From contig NC_059477.1 of assembly GCF_018139145.2 (NCBI RefSeq), positions 34,513,502 to 34,577,501 of the forward strand: DNA of 64,000 nt, given 5' to 3'. The position numbers were made by a program, and so were the translations under genes. Source of the stretch: Gymnogyps californianus (Eukaryota; Chordata; Aves; Accipitriformes; Cathartidae). Below are positions 49,940-62,700 of the stretch, piece after piece (within the stretch, counting starts at the first letter, position 1; each line of letters starts with the position of its first letter). Below the pieces are notes generated by a model that searched no databases, had not been told where the DNA came from, and was given only the letters and a program-made list of their open reading frames with translations.

Positions 49940-50236
49940 GCAATAAATAGGAAGCAATGTATCATAAAAAACTGTCTGCATTTAATCTCTGTAGTGTTGC
50001 TTTGCTAACTCCAGCTTGCTGAAAGAAACAGAACACCCTCCTCTTGGCAAACAAGTTTTTATAAATGAGGTTATGTTTCTTAGTCTCATTATTTCCTTAC
50101 TGAAGCAAAATAACGGCATAAATTAGGGTATTGGGGGAATAGTCAATCAATTTATTATGCTTTTGGGTCTCTTGGTTTTTTTGGCGGGTGGACAGAAATG
50201 GATTGAGTAGCAGACTCAGTAAGAAAAACAGGCTTA

Positions 50237-50827
50237 TTGAGGGAAAGGGCTGGAGTTCAACTTTGTTTTTTCCTGGTTCTCTCTCACAGCAGAATTCTCA
50301 ATGTCTGTCCAAAGATGCTTTGCAGATTATTCAGCACAAAAGTGCCTTCTGCATTTGCTGAATTCATTCCTTCATCTAATGGTTGTTGGGAAGTAGCAAA
50401 TACCAGTCAGAGGGATCACTGCTTCTATTGCTTAATCTGCAGAGCGTGGCTGGCTTGGATCATCCCAGACAGACCCACATGGGGAAACGATATGTGCTTT
50501 GCTTGGCTCTGCTCTGTGCTCTTTCTGCCAGTCCTGACCCATCCCCACACGAAGTGGCTTAAATCTGTGTGCTGTACTCCCCAGCCATGCACTCACACCA
50601 CGTTTGAGCCCTGCTGTGTGGTAGGGAAGCATGGTGCCGGGGCAGCGGCTGGGAGACCTGCTAGGACAGAGCCAGCTCCTCTCCTCCCTGGACGCCCCTA
50701 CGGAGGAGTGCCCTCCTGGACTCACAGTGCCGCTATGGCCGGGCCAGCATACAGAGAGCTGCTGAGATTGCAGGCTGCAGGTCTCACGTACACACCTGCT
50801 TTTTGGTTTTCTGAGACAGCTAGATAA
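50237..50827 (+). other. unidentified 196-codon open frame
   Basis: The longest open frame outside the LTRs. The first two thirds encode a Cys- and Trp-rich segment and the last third an Ala/Gly/Pro-rich segment following the local rise in GC. I recognise no domain. A 144-codon frame is open on the opposite strand over much of the same DNA, which argues that composition, not selection, keeps it open. It starts about 300 bp beyond LTR copy 2, whose sense direction points away from it. Confidence 0.2.
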
Positions 50828-51777
50828 GGACCCTGCTTGGACATCGCTGTCTGGGTGGCAGGACATGGATTTCTAAGAAATCCCAATCTACAAAGCAGCC
50901 CCTAGCTCCATAGGGACTCCTCAGCCACTATGTCCATCACCATCCATAGCAGTTAGTCCACATGTTAGTGCATGAGCTTCTGTCTATCTACGGATCTGTG
51001 CTCCTGTATCTCACTGCTGCTTAGAGGTAATGCTGCAGTTTAAAACAATAGCCTTCCTCAAAGTAAAAGGTACTGGTTTTGGTAAAAACTAGTTTTTGAA
51101 AAAAGCTACTTTAATATTCATCACTATAGATATGAGCTCCAGGTTGCTGTAAGGCACTCGTGTATATGAGAGTGTGTGCATGCCTGGGAGGAAGTTTGTG
51201 CATGTGTTGCACATGCAGAGGCAGATTGCTACACACCGGCCAGAGTGCAGGAGTGTGCGAGTGCACTGTCCTCGGGGAGCTTGTGCAGTGCTTGGCCTTG
51301 CTCTGAGCACAGGAAGATTGCTTGTTGCTGCAGGTTCCTGACGGCCGAGGACAGCAGCAGCCCCTCGTTTGTCAGCGTAGTTCCAGATTTAGATGTTCCT
51401 CCATATCATGTGATACAAACGTGTTCTTTTTTTACCTTCTATTATTCACAGGAGATTTAACACAATACTAAACTAACAAGAAGGGGAAGCTGGGAGGAAG
51501 AATTTGATTTAATTCCTGTTAGTGACTCATAGACCTCCTGTTCTCTTCATTTTGTTTAGATTTATTTTGAAACATGAGACTTTACCATGTAGTTACATGA
51601 CGTAAAAGGATGAAATCATCCCTAAAAGTTCTGCTTAACTCCTGCATTTCTGAAATCTGCTGTGTCTTTATAAGAAGATTGTGTAGAAAAATGAAATGGA
51701 AAGTTACAATTTGGTCTTTTTGCTGTGTGCACTGCTTTTTCCTGTGAAAATTACTCCTTCCACCTAACTCCACCCAC

Positions 51778-51791
51778 AAAAAAAAAAAAAA
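51778..51791 (+). repeat. poly-A tract (14 A)
   Basis: Fourteen A after CACCCAC; no element recognised upstream. Confidence 0.85.
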
Positions 51792-52645
51792 GCCTTCTTG
51801 ATCTACAGTACTTTGGTAAAACACCTGCTTTTCCAAATGACTTAAAAATCATTTGAACAGTGTATGAAATCGTAAGGCTAATGCACCCATTTTGCTACGT
51901 TAGTTGAATTTTGCAGCTTAGACACTAAAGCTGCGCTTGCTTTGATTTTATGCTATCACTTGGTGGCTTCTTATGTTGCCTGCAGTCTTGCACTGGCTTT
52001 GCATAATGCCAGAGCAACAAGCTATTTCAAGAAATTATCACTCTCTGTTGCCCAAATCCCATTTGTTTTCCCTGTGTGCCTAAAGGCCAAAAGGCAAAGC
52101 AGCTGGTGTCATTCTGGTGTGCAAGGGGAATAGCTCTCGCTATGAAGTCTGAATTCCTTATGCAGCATGATGAAATGGAGTCCTCAACATATGGCACTAG
52201 GAAAAAAATAGTTTCTAAAAATAAACCCACCCCTTTATGTTTTAAGATTGTTTGCATGCTTTCAGGTTTTTTCCCCGAATACAGCAAGTGAATTTCTTGT
52301 TGTTTGAGAGCTAGGCCATGTTAGCTGTTATTTTAATCCTACCAGCTTCCTAGCTTCAGGGGTTTGTAGGTATGAATGTGGCTACCTTTCAGCCTGCGAT
52401 AACTAGCTGGTTAGCAAACGCATAAGTCACAACCCTGCTCCACAGATGAGGCATGTCTGAACTCTCGGGTGTTGGTCCCAGACTCTGCAGTGCTGTGGTA
52501 CGTGTAATGCTGAGGGAAGAGATGCTTTTGGTAGGAGATTACCTATCTTAAACAATGTACTATCCACCCTACAAACAAGTTTAATCCTGAATTGTACTTC
52601 TCTAGGGTGTAAAGAAGCCCTATGGGTTAATGAAGGCAGAGAAGC

Positions 52646-52668
52646 GGGGGGGTGGGGGTGGGGGGAGG
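52646..52668 (+). other. strong G-quadruplex candidate
   Basis: Runs of 7, 5 and 6 G are separated by single T, then AGG. The first or last run can be divided to give four tracts with one-base loops, the most stable type. A purine tract (A10, GAGG, A6) follows to about 52687. There is no nearby gene or LTR. Confidence 0.75.
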
Positions 52669-55600
52669 AAAAAAAAAAGAGGAAAAAAGCTGATAATTAG
52701 CAGAACTGTGGTGCTCATTTGGAAATCCTTAGGCAGATGAGTAGCCTTCGCCAGAGATTTTGCCCTGAAATTCATTATTAGCCTAGTGCAACATGGCCAA
52801 GCGAGAGTACTCATTTACATGAGGATTGCATGTATCTGTGTGTGATGCAGGGAAAGAACCAGTTTTACTTTTGCAGAGGGCAGCAGTCTTTCAGCAGGAT
52901 CATGATTTTGCCCTAGTTTACCCAGATCATCTCTGTCACCATCAAAAGTGGTATACAATATGCCCTGTTTAATATCTTCTCTCTTTGGAAGTCCTTTTCC
53001 CCTTTGCATAGTCAAAAAAAAGCTGGCTGCATTTTGAATCCATCTCTTCTCTTTGGACAGTCCCATCTTCATCAATACATCATCAAGTGCTCTCGTTTGG
53101 ATGATGCATTGTGCTAATCTGTACCAAGATACAATTACTTCAGTGACATACTGCTAAGGAAGCACTGCCAACTGGCAGGGATGGCTTTTGTGATTCTCAC
53201 TAACTGTTACACCATTATTTAAGGGCAATGAATTATTTTTTGAAAGCCCGAGTACCAGTTTTAGAAAGGGCAAAAGCGTATGACCACATGCACAGCAAAG
53301 CTGCTGAAAGCTAGCCCAGCCTGTTATGTTTATAGTTTTAAATGACTGATAGAAGCTTTCTGTCTTTATTTTCGCAAGTGAACAAGCATCTGCTGTTGCA
53401 ACCGATGGTTAACAGCCTCTTTTCTCCATATGAAGTGGATCCAATTATATGCTCTAGGCCATCCCAAGAGAAGCACAGAAGTAGGTAGCTCAAAGCAGGA
53501 CTGTTTAATAAAGGAGAGACATAGGACTGTTGAGAGAGTGTAATCCTTGCTGTACTTAAATAGGCTGTACTGAAAGGGAGTTTGCCTTTCTCTTCTGAAA
53601 ATAGCAGTTGTAATGGTAGAGAGGAAGTACACAATGACTTTAATTTTAGGGCTGATCATTCTTTATTTTCCCTTCTCTTTTCTCTTATCATTCTCTGCTG
53701 AATTTTATTTATTCTATACTAAAATATTTACAGGGCATATTTTTGTTTCATCCAAAGCCCTGTGAAAAAAGTGGTGCTCTTCCTGCTGGCTTTGGTGACC
53801 TTTGGATCAAACTGCTAGTACTGTTTCTATGACAGTTTTGGCAATAAATTCAAAGATCTTGCAGAAAAAACTAAGTTTTCTTGACATTTATAAAAAGTGA
53901 CAAATTATCTTTAAAAATTTCTGGAGGAAAAGCTGCACATTATGAAGGCATTTCTCGGTGTTCCAATTTTTTTTTATTACATTTTGGGGCTGTGCTTTTG
54001 TCAGCCTGGAGATCTGTGTTCCCTGCTTAAATTCAGTTTACAGTGTTAAATAAAAGTATATTCTTCAATAATTATTTCTCCCATGATCCTTCTCTCTCTG
54101 TCATTGTCAGCCACTCCACTGTCTTCCACCCGATGCACTTTTTCTAGCTTGAGGACAGAATGTCTGCCGATGGCAACTGGGAAAATGCAATAAAACAGTT
54201 GTTTACAACAAATCATAATTTTGTCCCCTGTCGTTTTCTAACTCCTTCTCCATTAATAGCCCAACTAAATTTTTCTTCCCTGTATTCCACATCACCTGTG
54301 AAATTTGCCCTTTCTTTCAGCCTTATAATGAACACTTCTTAAATCAGTCAGCTTTTGGTCATATTCTGTATTGTTGTTCCTTCTAGCTTCAGTAGTTGCA
54401 TCTTGTCCAACTTAAAAATTACAAAGAATTTATTTTCTTACTCTCTACTACATCAGCCACAGCATCTCTTAACTGGCCTCATCCTTTTGATCTTGTTTCT
54501 TCCTCTTCAGTGATCCACATGAAATCTCTTGCTTAGCGCAGAGCAATGAGCATTTCAGCAGGATAAGCAGCCTGAGTGACTTCTGTGGGTCAAGGATTCA
54601 ACATTAAGCTCTTTTGTAGTCAGAGGTCATATATGGCTGCCTACTAATTGGTAGCAAGTGCTGGGAATACTTATGTTGATAAACACTTGCAGAAGTATTC
54701 CTGCTGGAAGTGTCAAAAACATTCTCTGTAATATAGCTAATGGTGGGTACCCATGTTTTTTGTCAAAACTTGGCACGTTTTACTTCTTTTTCTGACTTTG
54801 GCATGTTGGTTTGCTTTCTCATGGGCTCTTCTGAATCTCGTCTATCTGTAAACTCCTGGTCACTCTCCAGGACTGAATGCATTAGTCAGGTGGGATCATT
54901 TCTGGTCCCTGATTAGGGAGCTGCAAGTTCACCTAGACAGGAGCATGAGTTGTACAATTTTTTTCTAGCACGGAGATTCCAAACAAGTGTATTTGCATGA
55001 GTACTTGTGGGTGGTTACAACTTGAATGTTTACATAAATACATTTCCATGCAGAACTCAAGCATTTCTTGAGAAACTGAAATGTATATTTGGTCTTATTT
55101 TTCTTCAACGTGTTTCCTTTTCTGTCCTAAATCTTAGCAATAAGAGAGTTATCTGATGATCCTCTTCAGTTTTTCCTCAATTTTTCTTCTTTTCTTTTCT
55201 CTTCACTGAGGGGGCTTTTTACTTTTCATTCATGAAAATGATCCACTGTTCATTTATTCCGGTATGCTCTTGCTGAGACTCTGCAGGTCACTTTATAGCC
55301 TACTGTGCCAGCAGTTAACTGAGATTCTTTGGTCTCTTTTTATCTTTCTAAAGAAACTATTTCCTTCAAATTGATAGCATAATCCAGTGTAGTTTGAAGC
55401 CAAGTCATTTCTGCTAGTAACACTTCATAGTTTACTGGTTTAACTTCACGTATTCAATAACATTGTAGTGTGCTTCATGTTAAAGACCCATCTTTTGGCT
55501 TTCCACTCCTATGCTCTCTCTCCCTGTATGGGGTGGGGTGGCTTAGATTTTGTTAAACGAGCAAACCTTAATGTTCATCCTAGTTTTCTGTGTGAAAGTA

Positions 55601-58600
55601 GTGGAAACTATGGGTCCTAGTTCTTCAGAGCACACTTCACCACGATTATATTTAGAACTTCGTCCTACTCCCATTAGGAAGTGATTAAATATCAATGTGG
55701 AAACAGGGTACGTTCATCAACAGGTGAAGAAGCCCCAGGGTGCCTTTCTGGCAGATTATCAAAAGGTCTTTCTAGGAGTTAAAATCCATTGTCTCAGTGT
55801 GTTTTGGTTTTGGTTTTTTTTTAATCGTACAGTCTAGTACACAGCCACTTCACCTCCTCCCTTCCTCGCCGTGGGTAACAAATGAAAAATTTCAAAGGCT
55901 GCTGAATACTGTGCATTTTCACAGTAGGTCAGGTGTTTAGCACAGGTGTGTCTGAAATAGCATCACGTTGGTAAAGAGCACTGTGCTTGATGGCTTTACA
56001 ATTTCCACTTCTATCCGTGTGAAGCAGGAGCTTTCCATATGTAACACAGGCTGCAATTTAAGTTTATAAAAACGATGGTTAGCTCAAGAGTAGAAAGGGT
56101 GGTTTTGGAACTTATTCACAAAGCAGAGCTTCAGCTGGTGAGGTTGTCAGAGGTCTGGCAGACCCAATAAAACTGTGGGTCTGAAAATTTACTCTAGTGA
56201 ATTCAGACTCTGGAAATCAGTCACACTGAATTGCTGATTTCTCTTAATTCTAATTGTTATTCCTAAATGTTTGTCAAATTATTTCAGTCAAGGATGGATT
56301 GACAAACTATTCTTTTCTTCTATTCACTATTTACTAAACATGTTGTAACTGTATTACATTTTCTTGTATTTCTATTCAAATTATCAAAATTTTTAAAAGA
56401 AGAAAAAATCTATGTTGTATAACAAATACAGCCATTCTGGTACAAATGATTACTTGTGCTAAAACTCATGAAACTTGCAAGTTAAATGAACATTTTTACA
56501 TAGCTGTCAGTGAATTCACATAAGACTGCAATATAATTCAGTACAACACAGCAAACAACAAATAATAAAGCTCCAGAAATAACAGCAATCAGAACTCAAT
56601 GCTTTAATTTATGAATGTATTTGCACATTAATTTTGTATTTGTGTAGTCAAGGATGGATGCTTTGTTTTTCTTCCATGTTTTCTTTTCTATTGGCAATAT
56701 CCTATTGTTATTTTCATTACTATTATTATTAGTTTTTGTTATTTTTTTGTTTTGTGTTATCCTAGAACTGCACAGACAAATAATAAACAAGGCTTTCTTG
56801 TGCAAACTGCTTTGCTAACATATAAAAAAAGAGATAGTAGCTATCCTGAATATGTTATAGGATGCAAAGAAAGGAGTATGGAGTAAGGCTGAGAAAACAT
56901 AGGACTAAAATGAATAAATTTTGCATAATGGTTAGTATGTCAGATAATACAGTGCCATACTGTACATTTGTGCTTAGAGTCTAAAAGAAAATAGGCATAA
57001 ATACAACCTCATTTGTGCTTTGCCAGTGATGTGATAGGGCAGGATTTTTGATGTTTCACCAGTAGCTCTAGCTGCAAAGGAATTCAGATACAGTGGGCTA
57101 GTCCCACATACGTCCCTGAACGCATAGGAAAATATAAACCTATTACTCTTTCCTTCAGAAGGGAAGAATCTAAGAAGATCTCATGACTGTAGGGTGCTAC
57201 CAGGGTGCCCAGTGCATCCTTGGTCAAGAGGTTCAAAGGTAACTGTAAGGGTAGAAGCAGAAGACAAACATACATACAGGAATCTTACCTAGCAGGTAGG
57301 TAACAGTTTCTCAGAGAAACCTTAGATGTTTTTTCTCCCAAATTGCCCTTAATTGTCCTCCTGGCAGAGCGTTGGACCCAATACATCAGAGATGTGATTT
57401 GCCTGTATCTGTAGCAATCTGTTCAAGCAGGTGACGTTACACTTTGGAGTGCAGATCCTGCACATATTTATGCCATAGTCAAGAATTTCAAGTCTGTTTG
57501 CTTGCTTTTGACAGAGAATCTAATGCAGAAGCTGCTGCTTTGGGGCTTTTATTTTTTCATTCTTCATGCACAAGACTGAATTTAAAAATGGTCCTTCTGC
57601 TTCTTATTCCACAGTCCCTGCCACCACCTGTAGCCCTCTTTGGATAATTTTAGATTTTCCTCTGCTTTTAACATCCAGTCTAGTATTTGAGCCAAGACCT
57701 ACTTTCTCTTTGTGACACTGTCACACCACTGACCTTGTGCCCATCTCTTTTATGAAAAACAAGCAATAATGAAAGTCACATTCAGAATGAGATCCTGATG
57801 TAGGGATCCTCTGTTGAATGTTATCTCATATTTCAGCAGCTTTGCTGGCTCCAGCACTTGGAAACATTTACATTCCTCTCTGGCTGGGTTGCATGCTTTT
57901 TTAAAGTATTCTTCTAAGCTTGTTCTTCAATATGTGCTTAACCAGTTCATTCAGACTCACTTTCTGAGAATGAGCTTGACAGACAAGGTACAGGGAGCAG
58001 AGTGGTACTCTTATGAGTGGATACATGCTGTTCAATTTTATTTTGAGGAGGTATCTTTACTTTCTTAACCACAGTAAAGATACCAAACATGTGGAACATT
58101 TTGAGGAATGGTGTGTGACTTACAGCATCGTTTCATAAAACTTAAAAAAAAAAATGCTCATTTTCATGTTTTGATGTTAATTCAAAATCCATTTCTTTTC
58201 CTTCCTTCCTAGCTACTTGATGAAACATCTCCCTTTTTCCTGACAGTGCTCTGGACAGTTAAGGTCAAAGATTACGTTGTGGAAAGAAATACCTTCTAGA
58301 ATAAAGGAAAGCAAGAAATAATCAATGCAGGTAGTCATGCAGCTTCAGAGAAAAACAAGACAACTGTGCTGTTAAAATTTTCTGTGAAAGTGAAATTTTC
58401 AAAACATTGCCTTCGCGTGCATGAACTGTCTCAGGTTTTCCATTCCTGCAGAAATTTTCCATGCAATTTTGTAAAATATTTTCTCATGAAGTCACTTTAA
58501 ATAAAACAAAATCAAGTGCAATGAGGAAATCACAGTAATACACAATAGTTCAATATTGATCTGTTTAAATGATTATGCTCAGTCCTACTTGGAAAGGGGA

Positions 58601-59342
58601 ATTCGGGCTGACAGATACATTGCCTCTGGCTGACTTGGTTATGTACTTTCCCTAGTGGGTTGTTCCAGATCAGGGACTTGGCTAGAAGATACTGATCTGT
58701 GGGCTGGGTTTTTTTTCGGTGGAAATCAGAGCATGATGACTGTTGCATGCAAAAATCTCTCTCTGTAATGGAGTCAGGATGTTCAAGGGCACAGACCTGT
58801 ATTTAATATCTTGGAAGTGTTTCTAGGTCCATTGATTTAGACATAGCCACCGTCCCCTTTCAGCTTCAACTGAAGTTTGTGCAGATGTTACTGCTGGTGA
58901 CTCACTGGGACTACAATGAATCTTGTGATTTTTAACTGTGTCTCATGATGTCCTTGATAAAGTTTGATTGCTCACTAGTTTTGCCTGGACCTCATCCAAA
59001 TGTCCACCAAAACCAGTGAGCTTTATAATCACACCCCAAAGTGCCAGAGTTGTCATCCTCTATATTTCCATTGCTTCCTAGCAAAATTAAAATGAGGAAT
59101 ATCCCAGTTCTGATCATAGCTTATCTTATAATTCTTTCTCAGAGTACTTTCGCTGTAATTCTTCAAGTAGAAAATATCATGTACTTAAAACTCTTACAGT
59201 TCTTTTCTTAATCTTAGACAAAGTTAACATTTCAATGTCTCACTTGTATTTCAGCATGTCTTACTGGATTTCTCTTGGGAGTTTATGACTACATGTGAAT
59301 GTCATGACCCAACTAGATAGTAAAAAAGAAGCTGGTCTTGCC
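52669..59342. other. gene-free stretch
   Basis: No gene recognised. All frames are under 100 codons; the longest pair (53338-53634 and 53366-53659, both minus) overlap each other and match nothing I know. About 56440-56650 is AT-rich without long homopolymers and could be a conserved non-coding segment, which I cannot test. An A11 run lies at 58144-58154. Confidence 0.6.
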
Positions 59343-59360
59343 TTTTTTTTTTTTTTTTTT
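59343..59360 (-). repeat. poly-T tract (18 T)
   Basis: Eighteen uninterrupted T. On the minus strand it would be a poly-A tail, but the DNA at higher coordinates shows no recognisable retrocopy. Confidence 0.9.
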
Positions 59361-59705
59361 GGACCTGCTGCCCAAAACTTGTTTAAGGCTTGCCTTTGAA
59401 TTTCATGATGAGTATTTCATACCAACCATTTCCCCAACTCTATTCTTAAGCCATAGCTTCATCTCTGTCTCCCAGGTTCCTCTTTCGTTTGGTCACATGC
59501 ATACATGGTACAGCCAATATCCACAAGTTACTATGAGTAGGACAACCTACAGTGACCAGAATCTCTGTCTCAATCAAGATATCAGCACAGACTGAGAGAT
59601 AAGGATGCAGACAGGCTGATGAGAAAATCTGCAGATTCTGTGGAAGTGTAAATACTCTACAAAGTTCTGGTGCAGCGGTGGCGAGATGGAGACAAAAGCT
59701 GCTAA

Positions 59706-59797
59706 GCTGTCCAAAGTAAAGCTTTTATAGCTCCTCATAAATGGTCTATTGGATTGCGGTAGGAGTTGGCGAGTCTTTGGCTTTACCTTTGGACAGC
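59706..59797. repeat. long imperfect hairpin, 92 bases
   Basis: The arm GCTGTCCAAAGTAAAGC (59706-59722) pairs with GCTTTACCTTTGGACAGC (59780-59797): 11 bp, then a single bulged C, then 6 bp. Inside the 57-base loop, GCTCCT (59729-59734) can pair with AGGAGT (59761-59766) using one G-T pair, extending the fold after an internal loop. The size is like a precursor microRNA, but the large internal loop is unfavourable. A remnant of a short inverted-repeat element is an equal possibility. Confidence 0.6.
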
Positions 59798-62700
59798 ATA
59801 TCCTAAAAACTAACTTGGGGAAAGTTTATTTCCAAGCCAGAGGCAAAGCCAATATCAAAATACTACAGGATGTCTTTCCTTAGTGAGCCCTTGAACTCTG
59901 TCAACAACCCTAATAACTTCAATAATTCTAATATTAGTACATCACACAACTCTAATAACTTTTTTTTGTCAGAATGATTGTTACCTGTGATGTGTTAGCT
60001 AGGATCACTCAACCTTTTTCTGGAACAAGTGTTTGAAGAGAGAAGCAAATGCATACCTGGACTCTTGGCAAGTACCACAATTAGGGTGATACTATTTTGG
60101 TTTCATTTTCCTTTCCTGGTGATGCTCTGTCATAATATAAAATGCTCAGGAACCAAAAAGTCCACTGTCATTTACATTTACATTGGAGCCAAATCCTGTA
60201 CTGCATCATTGAAGTCTGAGAAACAATTTTTGGAGGAGCGTTCAGAGCATTCCAGCCAAAGGTATTGTGGGTTCCATTTGGGACCTAAGGAACCCTAAAA
60301 AATCCTTATTTATTCTTCTCTTGATGAGAATTAGAGCAAATAAATTTAACTTTTTCCAGCCTAACAATGAAAACTAGTGCAGCAACTAGCTGTCAGCTAA
60401 CGTTTTCAGTTGGCCGGGAGCCCTGTTTGCAGCTGGTAAGCACTCACGCATCACTTCAGGCACTTGCTGCTCAGCAACTCAGGCATCAGACAGCAGTATC
60501 TGGTCTCAGTTACCTGAATTATGATAGCTTAGACTGGTGTCAATCTGGACCCCTGTTTACATGTCTAGATTCGTATTTAAATGCCTACAATTAAATACCC
60601 AGGTTCGATCATTCAGCCTTTGGACCACAAATGTAATAAACATTAGTCAATTTGCTGTATAATTTTACCGGGAGGGGTATTACCTTTCTGTCCTATCTAT
60701 TGCCATTCTTTAAAAAGCAGTGATACAGAAAAATCCACCCAAAGGCAACATTTGTATGCCTGTTCAGAAATGGAGGGTTTAGAAATAAAAGCATGACTTC
60801 ACCAGGCATTTAATCAGCCTCTGAGTTTGGCTTCAGAAGTTGGTGGAATATTTCTTTGACTTTGGTGGTCTTTGGATCAAGCCCTGTAAGGCACCATGCA
60901 AAAAAGGAGAGAGGTGACCTATTATTTTCCAATAGTGCTTCTGAATTTTTTTTCTCTTTTCTGGATCCTCTTTTAAGGCTTCACCTGCTCTGACTAAACC
61001 AGTCAGCACCTGACATTTGGATAATGGTTCAGCTGAAGCACACACATGCAGCAGGCTGAGTTTATGCTTTGACTTCCGTCTTCCCTTTCTGGTATGATGC
61101 GTGATATTTGGGTTGCCTTATGGTGCAGCTTCTGAAGCCAAAAGCTTCACTTATGTGTGCTGCTGAGAGATGCAGAGGTGATCACAGATCAGATGCACCG
61201 TTTTCTGCTGAACGCTTGGCACTCTCATTAATTACAGAGATGGAAAAGCACTTTAAAGACTTGCTTTGATTCTGTCTCTCCCTCATCTTTATCTTGCCTC
61301 GTGTATTTTATCAATTGCCTAAGTGTGGGAACATCTTTTAGCTTTCATCTACCCAGGACTATCTTTAAAAGGCACAAAGTATTTTGACACACAATGATCA
61401 TTTTTCCTCCCCTCTGTTCTCTAAAAAGGCAGTCAGATCACATGCTTTGTTTACTCTTTTGGCATGCCTCCAATTCAATTATTATCACCTACCATGGTAA
61501 TGCCCTGATTACCTTGACAAGACATCATTATATTACAGCCATTGTCCCGGCTGCTTTGCAGAGCAAAGATGGCAATAGCAGGGCAGAGACTGTATAGAGA
61601 GGTTGTTCACCAGTTAAGTGGTTTAAGCTGAGAAAGTCTTTAATAAAAGAATCTGAAATGGTCCATAATGCAATGGTTAAAAAGCAAGTCGAATCAGTGT
61701 TCAAACTTCTCTGTTATGGCTTGTTCGTGGTGCTCTAAATGGAAAGCATCCCTTGTTTCGTGTCTGACTAGTTCTTGATTACCCCTAATGCCTCACCATA
61801 ATAAATGTAGTGATAATTTGCTGAGATGTTTCAAGTATTAATTCCTCCGTGCAGTTGCTTAGACGTGAAATGCTCTCTTTTTAGTGTAAAAGCTCCACAA
61901 AGAATTTTTAAAAGTAATTAAAACAAAAAGGCTCAACCATTTTTTGCTGAAACAGTCGTGAAATGAGAATCATATCTGTAATTTATTCTGATGTTTCAAA
62001 TTTACATGGATATCAGTTTTTTTCCCTAGTGTTTTTGTATTCTATTTTGCCTAAAGGAGTGTGTAGGGGGGTACATTGACTGTATTTGAATCTGACCCAC
62101 TCAATTACTTTACTGTTTACAGTGACCATCCACTGAAACTTAGACATACATGTTTCAAATTATGATGTCGCTAATTTAGTTAGATTTTCTTGCTAATCTA
62201 CCCACAGAAATGTTAAATATTAAAAGGAATGTAGGAGCTGTCAAATATAGTCTCACTATTTAACATACTTATTTTGCCTGATTTTTAAATAAATAAATTA
62301 TTCAATGATGACTTTGAAAACTAAATCTTCTCTGATGTTTTGATCAGTGACCATGCTGGCCTCTGTAAATAATTGCCTTTAAATAGAAATCATCAAGGCT
62401 TTTTTGCCATTCTACAATGTGACAAAACATTGACAAAGCATCCTCACTCTGTGTTGTTCCATGTCATACATGTATAAGGTAGTATTGTTGTATTTTCTTT
62501 GATATTTTGTAGTAATGTAAATTTAAGAAGATATTATTAAATAACCAGATCATGTTGCATCTTTATATAATTGAGTGAAGTCATGTCATTAGAAAAAATG
62601 GGTTGAGATTACAAAACAATCTTGGGATTTAGATGCATGATTTAGATACATATCTTGTATTAAAATTAATGAGAATGCCAAAGAGTCCTCTATATCATTT

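Larger units (their letters stand above)
49940..52645. other. gene-free stretch with a GC-richer block
   Basis: No confirmed gene. About 50440-50830 and 51180-51380 are more GC-rich than the surroundings. Frame 50237-50827 (listed separately) is open for 196 codons, and a 144-codon frame (50432-50866) is open on the other strand. At 51334 a CTGCAG acceptor-like site precedes an open, protein-like segment to about 51421, but no good donor follows. An A14 run lies at 51778-51791. Confidence 0.5.

Noticed and set aside
59590..59900. Decayed LTR or other retroviral fragment around GGTGCAGCGGTGGCGAGATG
   Set aside because: No TG/CA termini, duplication or shared block with the other LTRs; only the inverted repeat inside it is supportable.
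60602..60620. GGTTCGATC resembling a tRNA T-arm
   Set aside because: No matching acceptor, D-arm or anticodon arm can be built around it.
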